A DNA stretch of 33,608 bases from Paludibacteraceae bacterium (lineage in GTDB: Bacteria > Bacteroidota > Bacteroidia > Bacteroidales > Paludibacteraceae). Of the stretch, positions 7,833 through 17,463 are shown one piece after another; position 1 is the first letter of the stretch, and every line of letters starts with the position of its first letter. A program made the position numbers and the translations under genes. Under the pieces are notes generated by a model. The model made no database searches, was not told the origin of the DNA, and saw only the letters and a list, made by a program, of their open reading frames with translations. The stretch is taken from assembly GCA_024405895.1 (NCBI GenBank), contig JAKSNW010000019.1:1-33608 (forward strand), in the 5' to 3' direction.

Positions 7833-9722
7833 TTAATGCAAGATAAGCTTGCGAATGATAGCGTTTTGATTGTTGGTAAGTCTGATGATGATGGTTGACG
7901 GTCTTGTCAAGTAGTCCGGCAAAGCAACGAGTTCTTCTTCCGATGAGATAGACTGCGAAAGGAGCATCTGACCTTGAACGGAATACATCTCAAGTTGATA
8001 GCCCATAGCACCGCCTACAAGGAGCATATTCTCTTTCTGATATAGCAAGATATCAGGCTCAAGAGTTGTTTCCAGACCTGTAGGAGGCAAGAGATTCAAA
8101 GCCACGACAACAGGATCGTGGTCGGAACAGCGATACATGTCGTCAACGAAGGTTGTTGAATTCTGATACTCAAACATTGATGGTTCGTCGGCATTGATAT
8201 GGAACGGCTTGACATCCACCACTTGCGACAATAATGAGCTATTGCCGATGGCATGATCCAACAAACCGAACGAAGAATGATAGGAGTAGGAATAGGCGGT
8301 GTCGGCATTGAAGTATTGTACCAAATTGGTATAGCCAGCATTGGTGAAGGCACGAATCGGATCTTCCTGACTATAGGAATTCAAATCGCCCATGATAAGC
8401 ACGTCGTTGTCGCCATAATAGGTCTGATAGGCAGGGATATTGCTCAAAACAGAGTTGGACTCTTGAACACGGGTTCCGTTGTAACTGCCTTGACCATCAC
8501 CTTGGTCAGAATCGCTACCAGAGCCGTTTCCGCTCTTGGACTTGAAGTGATTCAAACAGAAGATGAAGGCAGCATTATTTTCCAACAAACGGAAGCCTTG
8601 AGCTTTCTTTCGGTTCTTGACTGCGGTATCGTTATAGCGCAAATTATTGATAGGAGCCACTTTATCTACGCGATAAATATAGCCGGCTTTGGTGTAGGAG
8701 CCGTTGGTGGAAGTGCCATCGTTGATGAAGGCATATTTCGCGTATCCGGCATGGGCATTCAGGGAATCGGTCAGTCGGCGAAGTGCATTCTGTCCTGTCT
8801 GAATCTCCACCAATCCAAAGATATCGGCATCGATGGCTTCAAGGGCATGCATGATTTTCTTGTGCTGACGCAAAGACTCGGTGGCATTGGCCGGTCCATA
8901 ACCTGTGCCAAAGTTGTCGGCAAGATAGTACTCCAAGTTGAAAGAGACAATCTTCAAGTTGTAGTTGCCTTGAAGATTGACAGCAACAGGACGTTCATTG
9001 CCGTAAAAGACTGGCGTTGAGGACGGATAGACAACATAGCCATGACTGGTATAGGTCAAAACGCCAGTCAGGTTATCCACTCGCGAACCAGTTCTTCGGG
9101 TTCCGTTGGCATCGGCAAAAGGAATCGGCGAAGGGTAAGTGGCTGTCGTTCCGTCCAAGACAATCTGGTCGGCATTGTTTTGAGCCACAAGGTTTTGATA
9201 GGCAACAGAACCCGGGATAGCCCCTTCCGTAGGCGCTTTCAGCATGTGGGAAGCCAAAGTGACTTCGCCATATCTCTGCCAACTGTAGTTGGAGACCACA
9301 TAAAGTGTCTGATTGAAACAGAGGGTCATTCCTTCGTAATCATCCCATGAGGAGAAATCGTCCGGAAATCTTACGTTGGTGGGCATTATCGACTTGTTGG
9401 AGTCTATAAGTTCAAGACTGTCAGCCGCCAAGACTACACGACGGTCTTCATTGACGACTTTGCCGAAGAGCCTAAACTCATCGCCTACATGAACGGATTC
9501 GGTTGATTTTGTTTTGACAAAGATTGCCGTGGAATGGTTTGTAGAATTCGGGTCAGAGAAATCCTGAACGAAGAATCCCTCCGGCAAGATGAGTGTGACG
9601 ACACCTTGTGTGGAAACGGTTTCGGTATTTGCGTTTCTGATTTGAGAGATGCGAAACTGCTGGGCAGAGAGAGCACTCCAAACTACAGAAAATAGGATGA
9701 CTGCCAGGATTCTATTTTTCAT
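7833..9722 (-). CDS. Secreted endonuclease/exonuclease/phosphatase-family protein with type IX sorting domain
   Basis: A 629-residue extracellular nuclease-like protein. The signal peptide MKNRILAVILFSVVWSALSAQ decides the start at the ATG 9722; a GTG at 9761 lies inside the terminator hairpin and is rejected. An N-terminal OB-fold-like region (about 25-200) resembles that of NucH/ExeM-type extracellular nucleases. The catalytic domain shows LVEIQ with E306, NHFKSKSG, MGDLNS with D446 and N448, LLDHAIGN, and SDHDPVVV with D534-H535-D536, the hallmarks of the DNase I-like fold. The last 80 residues (ending IIRKLILH) look like a type IX secretion C-terminal domain, with the VQGQ turn. DNA is the likely substrate, perhaps for nutrient nucleotides; the neighbouring pyrimidine genes fit but prove nothing. 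A terminator lies just upstream. Confidence 0.87.
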   Translation of the reverse strand: MKNRILAVILFSVVWSALSAQQFRISQIRNANTETVSTQGVVTLILPEGFFVQDFSDPNSTNHSTAIFVKTKSTESVHVGDEFRLFGKVVNEDRRVVLAADSLELIDSNKSIMPTNVRFPDDFSSWDDYEGMTLCFNQTLYVVSNYSWQRYGEVTLASHMLKAPTEGAIPGSVAYQNLVAQNNADQIVLDGTTATYPSPIPFADANGTRRTGSRVDNLTGVLTYTSHGYVVYPSSTPVFYGNERPVAVNLQGNYNLKIVSFNLEYYLADNFGTGYGPANATESLRQHKKIMHALEAIDADIFGLVEIQTGQNALRRLTDSLNAHAGYAKYAFINDGTSTNGSYTKAGYIYRVDKVAPINNLRYNDTAVKNRKKAQGFRLLENNAAFIFCLNHFKSKSGNGSGSDSDQGDGQGSYNGTRVQESNSVLSNIPAYQTYYGDNDVLIMGDLNSYSQEDPIRAFTNAGYTNLVQYFNADTAYSYSYHSSFGLLDHAIGNSSLLSQVVDVKPFHINADEPSMFEYQNSTTFVDDMYRCSDHDPVVVALNLLPPTGLETTLEPDILLYQKENMLLVGGAMGYQLEMYSVQGQMLLSQSISSEEELVALPDYLTRPSTIIIRLTNNQNAIIRKLILH

Positions 9723-9731
9723 TCTACTATC

Positions 9732-9776
9732 AAATAAAAAGGGAGAGACGCAGTTTTTCACATTGCGCCTCTACCC
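9732..9776 (-). terminator. Intrinsic terminator after carB
   Basis: On the minus strand GGGTAGAGGCGCA (9776-9764) pairs with TGCGTCTCTCCC (9752-9741), with one bulged T and one G-T pair and an 11-base loop, followed by TTTTTATTT. It ends only 10 bases before the nuclease start codon. No promoter is evident between hairpin and gene, so the nuclease, HD and lpxK genes may depend on read-through. Confidence 0.75.
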
Positions 9777-9809
9777 TATTTAGTATTTAGTTGTTTTCAA
9801 CTGATTGCA

Positions 9810-12800
9810 TTAGCGAACCTTATCTTGTTCTGAGTCAATGGTTGAAACACCGAGTGTGATTTCTTCCAAAACGTCGAGGAGCACTCTTACGGTCTCCAAT
9901 GAGGTGAACATTGAGACATTGTTCTCTACAGCACAACGACGGATTTCGAAACCGTCCTTGGTGGTATCGCTTTGGTTGATATCAATGGTGTTGATGACGT
10001 AGTTAACGTGACCCTGACGCAAAGAGGTGAAGATTTCGTTGCTGCCCTCGCTGAGTTTCTTTCTTGTACGAGTGCGGATGCCGTTGGCACGGAGGAAATC
10101 GGCAGTACCTTTAGTAGCCTCAACATTGAAACCGATATCGTAGAAACGACGGATAAGAGGCAAGGCTTTCTGTTTGTCGCAGTCGGCAATGGTTACAAGG
10201 ATAGTACCATAGTTTGCCAATGACATGCCAGAAGAACGGAGTGCCTTATAGAGTGCACGGGTCAGTTTGTCATCGTAACCGATAGCCTCACCGGTAGATT
10301 TCATCTCTGGTGAGAGATAAGCATCCATGCCTCTCAGTTTTGAGAATGAGAATGCAGGAGCCTTGACATACCAGCGTTTACGCTCTGGGTGATAGAGAGA
10401 AGTGTAGCCTTGCTCTTTCAAAGAGTGACCGAGGATGACTTGAGTTGCAATGTCAGCCAATGGAACACCGGTTGATTTGCTCAAGAATGGAACGGTACGG
10501 CTTGAACGTGGGTTAACCTCAATGACATAGACATCGTTCTTGGCATCGGCAATGAATTGGATATTGTAGAGGCCTACGATACCGATTGCCAAACCGAGAC
10601 GTTCGGTATAGTCGAGGATTTTGTCTTTAACTTCTTGTGGAACACTGAAGGTTGGATAGACACTGATAGAGTCGCCAGAGTGGATACCTGTACGTTCTAC
10701 GTGCTCCATGATGCCAGGAACGAATACTGATTCGCCATCACATACGGCATCTACCTCCAACTCCTTACCCATGATATATTTATCTACCAAAACAGGTTGG
10801 TCAACATTGACGGCAACGGCGGTTTGGAGATAGTGTTTCAAAGATTCGGTGTTGTTTACAATCTGCATGGCACGACCACCCAATACGTAACTTGGACGAA
10901 CCAAGACAGGATAGCCGATTCGCTCTGCTACTTTGATGCCGTCTGGGATATTGGTAACGGCCTCACCGGTTGGCTGAGGAATACCGAGTTTTGTCATGAT
11001 CTTCTCGAAGCTATCGCGGTTCTCTGCGTTCTCAATAGCCTGAACGTCAGTGCCGATAATCTTCACTCCAAGACGATGGAGAGGTTCTGCGAGGTTGATG
11101 GCAGTCTGACCACCGAGTGAAACAACGATACCTTCCGGCTGCTCGAGATGGAGGATATTCATCACGTCCTCAACGGTAAGAGGCTCAAAATAGAGTTTAT
11201 CGCTGGTGGTATAGTCGGTAGATACGGTCTCTGGGTTGTTGTTGATGATGATAGCTTCATAGCCGGCAGCTCGAATGCTCCAGATGGCATGAACAGTGGA
11301 ATAGTCGAACTCTACGCCCTGACCGATACGGATTGGTCCGGAACCGAGAACTACAATCTTTTTCTTATCGCTAACAACGGACTCATTCTCTCTTTCGTAG
11401 GATGAGTAGAAGTAAGGAACGTATGAGCTGAACTCGCTGGCGCAAGTGTCAATCATCTTGTAGACTGGGAAGATATTGTTCTTCTCTCTCAAACGGAAGA
11501 TTTCATGTTCGTTGGTTCCCCAAACTTGAGCGATGTATTTATCGCCAAAGCCCATCTTCTTCACTTCGCGAAGCACCTCTACATCAAAAGGTTTTTCCTT
11601 CAAAACTTTCTCTTCCTCAACGATGTTCTTGAATTTCTCAAGGAAGAAGAGGTCAATCTTGGTATTGTTGTAGATCATGCCCAAGTCCACATTCAAACGA
11701 ATGAGTTGAGCTATAGCGTAGAGACGGTCGTCGGTTGGAGTCTTGATATATTGCAAGAGGTCGTCAACGGTCCAATCGTCAAATTTCTTCAAATAGATGT
11801 GGCAAACGCCGGTCTCTAGTGAGCGAACAGCCTTCAAGAGGCTCTCTTCGATGGTGCGGCCGATAGCCATTACCTCGCCGGTAGCCTTCATCTGGGTGCC
11901 GAGGCTGTTGTTGGCATCCACGAATTTGTCGAATGGGAAGCGGGCAATCTTTGTTACCACATAGTCGAGTGCAGGTTCAAAGCTTGCAGGAGTGTTGGCG
12001 ATAGCGATTTCATCCAAAGTCATGCCGACTGCAATCTTGGCACTGACGCGAGCGATTGGGTAACCACTGGCTTTAGATGCCAAAGCAGAAGAACGGGACA
12101 CACGAGGATTGACCTCGATGAGGTAGTATTTGAATGAGAGAGGGTCGAGGGCGAACTGTACGTTACAGCCGCCTTCAATCTTCAACTCACGGATAATACG
12201 CAAGGCACTGTCACGAAGGAGTTGATACTCTTTGTTGGTCAATGTCTGAGAAGGACAAACTACGATACTGTCGCCGGTGTGAACACCAACTGGGTCGATG
12301 TTCTCCATGTTACAGATGGTGATAGCAGTATCGTTTTTATCACGCATTACCTCATACTCAATCTCCTTGAAGCCTTTGATGCTCTTCTCAACCAAGACCT
12401 GGTGAACAGGAGAGAGCGACAAGGCATTGCGCATGATTTCGCGGAATTCCTCTTCGTTGTCAGCAAAGCCACCACCAGTACCGCCGAGGGTAAAGGCTGG
12501 ACGGAGGACTACAGGATAGCCGATGTGTTCGGCAGCAGCCAGACCTTCTTCCATGTTGTTGGCAATCTCAGAAGGGAGGACAGGCTCGCCAAGACCCTGA
12601 CACAACTCTTTGAATTTCTCACGGTCTTCAGCGCGTTCGATACTTTCAAAAGAGGTACCAAGAATCTCTACATCACACTCTTTCAAAACGCCTTTCTTGG
12701 CCAACTGAACAGCAAGGTTCAAGCCGGTCTGACCGCCAAGGCTTGGGAGGATGGCATCAGGACGTTCGTAGCGGATGATTTTTGCCACATACTCCAAAGT

Positions 12801-13007
12801 AAGTGGCTCCATATACACTTTATCTGCAATATTGGTGTCAGTCATGATGGTTGCAGGGTTGGAGTTAACCAACAAAACCTTGTAACCTTCTTCACGAAGA
12901 GCCAAACAAGCCTGTGTGCCAGCATAGTCGAACTCGGCAGCCTGACCAATCACGATTGGGCCAGAGCCAATCACCATTACAGTTTTTATATCTTGTCTTT
13001 TAGGCAT
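9810..13007 (-). CDS. carB: Carbamoyl-phosphate synthase, large subunit
   Basis: CarB makes carbamoyl phosphate from ammonia supplied by CarA, bicarbonate and two ATP, feeding pyrimidine and arginine synthesis. The 1065 residues match the usual length of about 1070. The protein has two homologous ATP-grasp halves, starting with [21 protein letters not shown] and [19 protein letters not shown], each carrying the NPRxSRS/NPRSSRT substrate segments, and a C-terminal MGS-like domain where allosteric ligands bind in E. coli (from about [15 protein letters not shown]). It follows carA after 27 bases. It ends at a strong terminator. Control of the operon is probably exerted at the attenuator upstream of pyrC. 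Confidence 0.97.
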   Translation of the reverse strand: MPKRQDIKTVMVIGSGPIVIGQAAEFDYAGTQACLALREEGYKVLLVNSNPATIMTDTNIADKVYMEPLTLEYVAKIIRYERPDAILPSLGGQTGLNLAVQLAKKGVLKECDVEILGTSFESIERAEDREKFKELCQGLGEPVLPSEIANNMEEGLAAAEHIGYPVVLRPAFTLGGTGGGFADNEEEFREIMRNALSLSPVHQVLVEKSIKGFKEIEYEVMRDKNDTAITICNMENIDPVGVHTGDSIVVCPSQTLTNKEYQLLRDSALRIIRELKIEGGCNVQFALDPLSFKYYLIEVNPRVSRSSALASKASGYPIARVSAKIAVGMTLDEIAIANTPASFEPALDYVVTKIARFPFDKFVDANNSLGTQMKATGEVMAIGRTIEESLLKAVRSLETGVCHIYLKKFDDWTVDDLLQYIKTPTDDRLYAIAQLIRLNVDLGMIYNNTKIDLFFLEKFKNIVEEEKVLKEKPFDVEVLREVKKMGFGDKYIAQVWGTNEHEIFRLREKNNIFPVYKMIDTCASEFSSYVPYFYSSYERENESVVSDKKKIVVLGSGPIRIGQGVEFDYSTVHAIWSIRAAGYEAIIINNNPETVSTDYTTSDKLYFEPLTVEDVMNILHLEQPEGIVVSLGGQTAINLAEPLHRLGVKIIGTDVQAIENAENRDSFEKIMTKLGIPQPTGEAVTNIPDGIKVAERIGYPVLVRPSYVLGGRAMQIVNNTESLKHYLQTAVAVNVDQPVLVDKYIMGKELEVDAVCDGESVFVPGIMEHVERTGIHSGDSISVYPTFSVPQEVKDKILDYTERLGLAIGIVGLYNIQFIADAKNDVYVIEVNPRSSRTVPFLSKSTGVPLADIATQVILGHSLKEQGYTSLYHPERKRWYVKAPAFSFSKLRGMDAYLSPEMKSTGEAIGYDDKLTRALYKALRSSGMSLANYGTILVTIADCDKQKALPLIRRFYDIGFNVEATKGTADFLRANGIRTRTRKKLSEGSNEIFTSLRQGHVNYVINTIDINQSDTTKDGFEIRRCAVENNVSMFTSLETVRVLLDVLEEITLGVSTIDSEQDKVR

Positions 13008-13034
13008 AATGCTAAATATGATTTCAAAGGTGGA

Positions 13035-14126
13035 TTAACTAAAACGATTCTGACGCATCAAACTGATGAAAGTGTCGAAGAGGTAACTGCTGTCTTGTGG
13101 ACCAGGAGCACTCTCTGGGTGATATTGTACACTGAATACCATATCTTTCATGCAACGCATTCCCTCAACGGTATTGTCAAGGATATTGATGTGGGTCACT
13201 TCCAAATCGGTGTTTTTCAAAGAATCGGCATCAACAGCGAAACTGTGGTTCTGGCTGGTGATCTCCACTTTGCCAGTGAGGAGGTTCTTCACTGGGTGGT
13301 TACCGCCACGGTGACCGAATTTCAGTTTGTAGGTCTGAGCGCCATAAGCCAAGGAAATCATCTGATGACCAAGGCAGATACCGAAGATAGGAATACGGCC
13401 TCTCAGGGTTCTAACCAATTCAGCAACACAAGGAACATCTTCAGGGTTGCCCGGACCATTGGAGAGGAATAGACCGTCTGGATGGAAAGACATCACTTCT
13501 TCTGCAGTGGTGTTGTAAGGAACGACAGTCACGTTGCATCCTTTCTTGTTCAAGCTTCTGATGATGTTGTACTTGATACCGCAGTCGATAGCTACCACGT
13601 GGAAGATGTGGTTAGGAGTACGGCTGTACCAACGTTTCTTGCAGCTTACGCGACTTACCTGGTCGTGAGGCCAATCGGCTTTGCGAAGACGGGCCAAGGC
13701 TTCTTCTTTCGGAGTATCGGCATTGGTAAGCATCACGAGTTGACTGCCTTCATTGCGAATGATGCGGGTCAACATACGGGTGTCAATGCCTTCGATGCCA
13801 GGGATGTTATATTCTTCAAGCACTTCGGCCAAGGTTTTGGTGTAACGGAAGTTACTTGGAGTATCATTATACTCGCGTACAATTAATCCGCCCAGGGTTG
13901 GATACTTTGTTTCGTAGTCTTCGTCGGTAATGCCATAGTTACCAATCAACGGATAAGTCATCACAACCATCTGATCGGTGTAACTCGGATCAGACATGAT
14001 TTCCTGATAACCGACCATAGAGGTATTGAACACTACTTCGTTGATGGCTTCGCGGTCTGCACCGAATCCGTAGCCATAAAACTCAGTACCATTCTCAAGT
14101 ACGATTTTCTTTGTGTAGGGTTTCAT
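13035..14126 (-). CDS. carA: Carbamoyl-phosphate synthase, small (glutaminase) subunit
   Basis: CarA releases ammonia from glutamine for CarB. The 363 residues include the CPSase small-chain N-terminal domain (LVLENGTEFYG-like start, then FNTSMVGYQEIMSDPSY) and a class I glutamine amidotransferase domain. The nucleophile is C251 in GICLGHQ, and H336 and E338 in YHPESAPGPQ complete the triad. It lies 25 bases after pyrC and 27 bases before carB, so the three genes form one operon. The order pyrC-carA-carB puts the first three functions of pyrimidine synthesis except aspartate carbamoyltransferase together; pyrB is not in the window. Confidence 0.97.
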   Translation of the reverse strand: MKPYTKKIVLENGTEFYGYGFGADREAINEVVFNTSMVGYQEIMSDPSYTDQMVVMTYPLIGNYGITDEDYETKYPTLGGLIVREYNDTPSNFRYTKTLAEVLEEYNIPGIEGIDTRMLTRIIRNEGSQLVMLTNADTPKEEALARLRKADWPHDQVSRVSCKKRWYSRTPNHIFHVVAIDCGIKYNIIRSLNKKGCNVTVVPYNTTAEEVMSFHPDGLFLSNGPGNPEDVPCVAELVRTLRGRIPIFGICLGHQMISLAYGAQTYKLKFGHRGGNHPVKNLLTGKVEITSQNHSFAVDADSLKNTDLEVTHINILDNTVEGMRCMKDMVFSVQYHPESAPGPQDSSYLFDTFISLMRQNRFS

Positions 14127-14151
14127 ATATCGTGTATTTTTTTCTCAATAA

Positions 14152-15414
14152 TTAGTCTGCCGAATAAACAATCTTACCGTCAACCATTGTCATACAACAA
14201 CGGGCATGTACTTCTACGCCAATAAAAGGTGTTGCCTTACCTTTTGAGAGGAAGTTGTCGGGATTGATTTTATAGCAGGTATTCAAATCCATGAAAGCAA
14301 AATCTGCTTTGCTGCCAACGGCGATGTCCACTTTCTCGCCCAAAGCGAAGAGACGTCGTGGGTTGTGGCTCATCACTTCGACAAGTTTCTCCAGTGTCAT
14401 CTTGCCATTTTCCACAAAATAGGTGTACATCAGCGGGAAGGCTGTCTCCAAGCCAACGATGCCGAAAGCACTCTTCTCCAATCCTCTGCTCTTCTCTTCG
14501 GCAGAATGAGGAGCATGGTCGGTAGCAATGACCTCGATGGTGCCGTCCATTACGCCTTCTATCAATGCAGACTTGTCGTCGTTGGAACGAACAGGCGGAT
14601 TCATCTTGAAGCGTCCTTCTTCCTGAAGGTCGGCGTCTGTCAGGAGAAGGTAGTGAGGAGCTGTTTCACAAGACACTGGCAATCCAAGTTTCTTGGCGTT
14701 GCGGATGATTTCGACGCTCTCTTTGGTGGAGATATGGCAGACATGATATTGGCAGCCAGTCTCCTTGACCAAATCTACATCACGAGCAATCTGCTCCCAT
14801 TCGCTTTGACTGCAGATTCCACGGTGACCATGTTGGGCAGCATAATCACCCAGATGGATATAGCCGTTATGCAACAAAGAGTTGACTTCGCAATGGGCTG
14901 CGATACGACTGCCAAGTGCCTTTACTTTCAGCATGGCATCGTGCATCATATTGTCTTTCTGAACGCCATGTCCGTCATCGCTGAAAGCGCAGACATAAGG
15001 ATTCATATCCTCGATGTCGGCCATCTCGGCACCCAACTGTCCTTTGGTGATACAGCCGTAAGGGAAGACTTTGATTTGGGCATCTCTTTCGATGATGTCA
15101 CGTTGAATTTTCAAGGTCTCCAAGGAATCAGGTGTTGGCTTGAGGTTAGGCATCGTGCAAACGGCAGTATATCCGGCAGAGGCTGCAGCCTTGGTTCCGG
15201 TGGCGATGGTTTCTTTGTATTCAAAGCCTGGTTCACGGAAATGAACATGCACATCTACCAAGCCAGGGACAACGGTCCTGCCTTTGGCATCTACGACTTC
15301 AGCCGCGGAATCTTCCAATGTAGGAGACACGGCTTTGACCACCCCATCTTCAACGAGAATTCGGGTAGTTTCGGTAGCGTTGTAAGGAACTGCGTTTATA
15401 ATAAGTTGCTTCAT
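14152..15414 (-). CDS. pyrC: Dihydroorotase
   Basis: Dihydroorotase closes carbamoyl aspartate to dihydroorotate, the third step of pyrimidine synthesis. The 420 residues show the amidohydrolase metal site: DVHVHFREPG with H56 and H58, and ATDHAPHS with D299. The length and the DVHVHFREPG-EYKETIATGT run place it in the type I (Bacillus-like) class rather than the shorter E. coli PyrC type. No second, inactive copy is seen, and the metal residues are intact, so it should be active. It is the first gene of the pyrC-carA-carB operon. A terminator hairpin 15 bases ahead of its ATG, preceded by a leader peptide, indicates control by attenuation. Confidence 0.95.
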   Translation of the reverse strand: MKQLIINAVPYNATETTRILVEDGVVKAVSPTLEDSAAEVVDAKGRTVVPGLVDVHVHFREPGFEYKETIATGTKAAASAGYTAVCTMPNLKPTPDSLETLKIQRDIIERDAQIKVFPYGCITKGQLGAEMADIEDMNPYVCAFSDDGHGVQKDNMMHDAMLKVKALGSRIAAHCEVNSLLHNGYIHLGDYAAQHGHRGICSQSEWEQIARDVDLVKETGCQYHVCHISTKESVEIIRNAKKLGLPVSCETAPHYLLLTDADLQEEGRFKMNPPVRSNDDKSALIEGVMDGTIEVIATDHAPHSAEEKSRGLEKSAFGIVGLETAFPLMYTYFVENGKMTLEKLVEVMSHNPRRLFALGEKVDIAVGSKADFAFMDLNTCYKINPDNFLSKGKATPFIGVEVHARCCMTMVDGKIVYSAD

Positions 15415-15428
15415 AGTATTGTCAAACC

Positions 15429-15462
15429 AAAAAAAAGAGCAACCGAATAAAGACGGTTACTC
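15429..15462 (-). terminator. Leader attenuator of pyrC-carA-carB
   Basis: On the minus strand GAGTAACCG (15462-15454) pairs with CGGTTGCTC (15445-15437) over nine bases with one G-T type pair and an eight-base loop, followed by eight T (15436-15429). It lies after the pyrC promoter and ends 15 bases before the pyrC start codon, so it can only act as an attenuator. The stop codon of the leader peptide is eight bases ahead of the hairpin. Confidence 0.8.
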
Positions 15463-15470
15463 TTAATATT

Positions 15471-15566
15471 TCAGAAATGGGAAAAGAAAGGAGAACTACT
15501 GGAAGACTGGTCCCAGCCGTGAAGTTGATTTTGTCTAACAACCTGTTTTCGATTTCTTTTCAACAT
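15471..15566 (-). CDS. Putative 31-residue leader peptide of the pyrC operon
   Basis: An ATG at 15566 opens 31 codons ending in TGA at 15473-15471. The peptide begins MLKRNRKQVVRQ and ends SSSSSPFFSHF. The last codons, TCT CCT TTC TTT TCC CAT TTC, are a pyrimidine-rich run on the RNA, as in the pyrBI leader of E. coli, where slow transcription through U-rich RNA at low UTP lets the following ribosome catch up and block the terminator. The ATG stands about 20 bases after the predicted transcription start and the stop eight bases before the attenuator hairpin. No family is recognised, and the basis is position and composition only. Confidence 0.55.
   Translation of the reverse strand: MLKRNRKQVVRQNQLHGWDQSSSSSPFFSHF
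15499..15516 (-). promoter_or_regulatory. Candidate RNA polymerase pause hairpin
   Basis: On the minus strand CTGGGA (15516-15511) pairs with TTCCAG (15504-15499), six bases with one G-T pair and a six-base loop. It lies inside the leader peptide, directly before the pyrimidine-rich tract, the position of the pause hairpin in pyrBI-type leaders. A weaker alternative pairing is possible between GGTTGTTA (15543-15536) and the 5' arm of the attenuator. Confidence 0.4.
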
Positions 15567-15591
15567 TGTGTCTGTGCTTGTATTAACATTG

Positions 15592-15599
15592 CAAAGATA
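15592..15599 (-). promoter_or_regulatory. -7 element of the pyrC operon promoter
   Basis: TATCTTTG on the minus strand (15599-15592), followed by C, is a perfect TAnnTTTG. The bases 19-20 further upstream do not give TTTG. The predicted start near 15585 gives a leader of about 170 bases that holds the leader peptide and attenuator. It lies between the queA stop and the leader. Confidence 0.65.
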
Positions 15600-15663
15600 C
15601 TACTTTTATCTTATATGTTGACCATATTTCGGCAAAAAAGTTCTCCACAATGTAGAATAAATT

Positions 15664-16725
15664 TTAGTCGTTCAAGATAAGCATTGCGTCGCCGTATGCA
15701 CCAAAGCGATAGCCCTCTTTTACAGCCATATTGTAAATCTCCATCACCTTTTCGTAGCCGCCAAATGAAGCCACAATCATCAGCATGGTGGATTGTGAGA
15801 GGTGGAAGTTTGTCAACAGGCAGTTGGCAGTTGAGAACTGATAAGGTGGGAAGATGAATTTATAAGTCCAGCCGTCGTAAGGGCGGATGATGCCATCGGC
15901 AGTTGAAGCTGTCTCGAGGGCACGCAAAGTAGATGTACCAACAGCACAGATCTTGCGACCTTCCGCATAGCGTTCGTTGAACAAGTTAGCAGTTGACTCT
16001 GGCACTTCCATTTGTTCGGAATCCATCTTGTATTTTGTCAGGTCTTCTACATCCACATCCTTAAACATGGTCAAACTGCAATAAAGAGTCAAAGCTGCAA
16101 CATCAATGCCTTTGATCTCCATCAGTTTCAGCAACTCGCGGCTAAAGTGCAATCCGGCAGCAGGAGCAACCACAGCACCTTCCTTTTGGGCATAGATTGT
16201 CTGATAACGTTCTGTATCATCAGCATCTGAGCCATTTTCACGATAGATATAATAAGGAAGTGGAGTATGTCCCAGTTTCATCAGTTCGTCCTTAAACTCA
16301 TCGTGTTCTCCGTCATAAAGGAAACGGATGGTACGACCGCGAGAGGTTGTATTGTCGATAACCTCAGCAACCATTGAGTTGTCGTCGCCGAAATACAATT
16401 TGTTGCCTACGCGAATTTTTCTTGCAGGTTCCACCAAGACATCCCACAAGCGTTGTTGCTGGGTCAATTCTCTCAACAAGGTCACTTCGATCTTAGCATT
16501 TGTTTTCTCCTTGTTGCCATAAAGCATGGCTGGGAATACCTTGGCATCGTTTGTTACGAGAAGGTCTTTCTCATCAAAATACTCCAAAATATTCAAGAAT
16601 GTGCGATGCTCTACTTGGCCGCTTTTCTTATGGAAAACCAGCAAACGACTTTCATCACGATTTTCTACAGGGCGCTGAGCTATTTGCGCCTCTGGCAGTT
16701 TAAACTTAAACTGTGATAACTTCAT
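15664..16725 (-). CDS. queA: S-adenosylmethionine:tRNA ribosyltransferase-isomerase
   Basis: QueA moves the ribosyl part of S-adenosylmethionine onto preQ1 in the wobble position of GUN-anticodon tRNAs, making epoxyqueuosine. The 353 residues show MKLSQFKFKLPEAQIAQRP at the start, LGHTPLPYYIYR, APAAGLHFS, VGTSTLRALE and LLTNFHLSQSTMLMIVASF, all hallmarks of the family. The start ATG at 16725 begins with the family's typical N-terminus, so it is secure. It is the last gene of the ftsX-DUF3098-uppP-truB-queA run and follows truB by 21 bases. No clear terminator follows; the pyrC promoter lies about 65 bases on. Confidence 0.96.
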   Translation of the reverse strand: MKLSQFKFKLPEAQIAQRPVENRDESRLLVFHKKSGQVEHRTFLNILEYFDEKDLLVTNDAKVFPAMLYGNKEKTNAKIEVTLLRELTQQQRLWDVLVEPARKIRVGNKLYFGDDNSMVAEVIDNTTSRGRTIRFLYDGEHDEFKDELMKLGHTPLPYYIYRENGSDADDTERYQTIYAQKEGAVVAPAAGLHFSRELLKLMEIKGIDVAALTLYCSLTMFKDVDVEDLTKYKMDSEQMEVPESTANLFNERYAEGRKICAVGTSTLRALETASTADGIIRPYDGWTYKFIFPPYQFSTANCLLTNFHLSQSTMLMIVASFGGYEKVMEIYNMAVKEGYRFGAYGDAMLILND

Positions 16726-16746
16726 TGTATGTATTCTGTTCTATTA

Positions 16747-17463
16747 TTATTCTTTTGGTAGGTAAGGTGTAAGCAAGGCATTTAGTTCCGAGCATTGTTC
16801 CAAGCGAACGTCACCAACTCTTGTTCTCTGCAAGGCTGTCAGATAAGCACCGCTATTCAAAGCTGCGCCAATGTCGCGGGCAAGTGCACGGATATATGTT
16901 CCCTTACTACAAACGATTCTTAACTGGAGTCTTGGCAACTCAAAATCGAGAATCTCTATTTCTTTGATAAGAAGTGGCTTTGCTTTGATTTCCACTTCTC
17001 GTCCCTTGCGGGCATAATCGTAGGCACGTTTGCCATCGATTTTTACGGCCGAATAAGCAGGAGGCACTTGAAGAATCTCACCAGTAAAACGAGTAAGTAC
17101 TTCTTCCACCATCGGAAGTGTAATATGTTCAAAAGGATATCGTTGGTCGATAGGATGTTCCATATCGAAAGATGGTGTCGTAGCACCTAATTCCAACGTA
17201 GCAATATACTCTTTTTCTCCTGCTTGAAGTTGGTCGATCTGTTTGGTACACTTACCCGTACAGACCACAATAACGCCCGTAGCCAAGGGATCAAGCGTTC
17301 CGGCATGCCCAACTTTCAGTTTCTTTTCCTTGAAATATTTGCACCAAGCCGAACGTAGACGATTCACCACATCAAAAGAGGTCCACTCCAAAGGTTTGTC
17401 AACATAAAAGATGCGACCCTCCTTCAGTTGCTCCAAAGAATATGGAAACTGCTCTACACTCAT
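16747..17463 (-). CDS. truB: tRNA pseudouridine-55 synthase
   Basis: TruB makes pseudouridine 55 in the T-loop of tRNA. The chosen ATG at 17463 (238 residues) overlaps the uppP stop as ATGA; a TTG at 17505 would add 14 residues of unlikely sequence. The catalytic aspartate is D58 in [11 protein letters not shown], preceded by the [12 protein letters not shown] run typical of Tru[20 protein letters not shown] is the second family motif, and [15 protein letters not shown] the third. The protein is on the short side but ends without a PUA domain, as in many Bacteroidetes. The four-base overlap with uppP implies translational coupling. Confidence 0.95.
   Translation of the reverse strand: MSVEQFPYSLEQLKEGRIFYVDKPLEWTSFDVVNRLRSAWCKYFKEKKLKVGHAGTLDPLATGVIVVCTGKCTKQIDQLQAGEKEYIATLELGATTPSFDMEHPIDQRYPFEHITLPMVEEVLTRFTGEILQVPPAYSAVKIDGKRAYDYARKGREVEIKAKPLLIKEIEILDFELPRLQLRIVCSKGTYIRALARDIGAALNSGAYLTALQRTRVGDVRLEQCSELNALLTPYLPKE

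Noticed and set aside
9723-9761. GTG start of the secreted nuclease at 9761
   Set aside because: It lies inside the terminator hairpin and puts 13 residues ahead of a clean signal peptide beginning at the ATG 9722.
12222-13472. Plus-strand frame opposite carB and carA
   Set aside because: It crosses the gap between two certain genes and shows no family features.
15477-15680. Plus-strand 67-residue frame over the pyrC leader
   Set aside because: It lies over the attenuator, the leader peptide and the pyrC promoter on the other strand, and has no promoter or homology that I can see.
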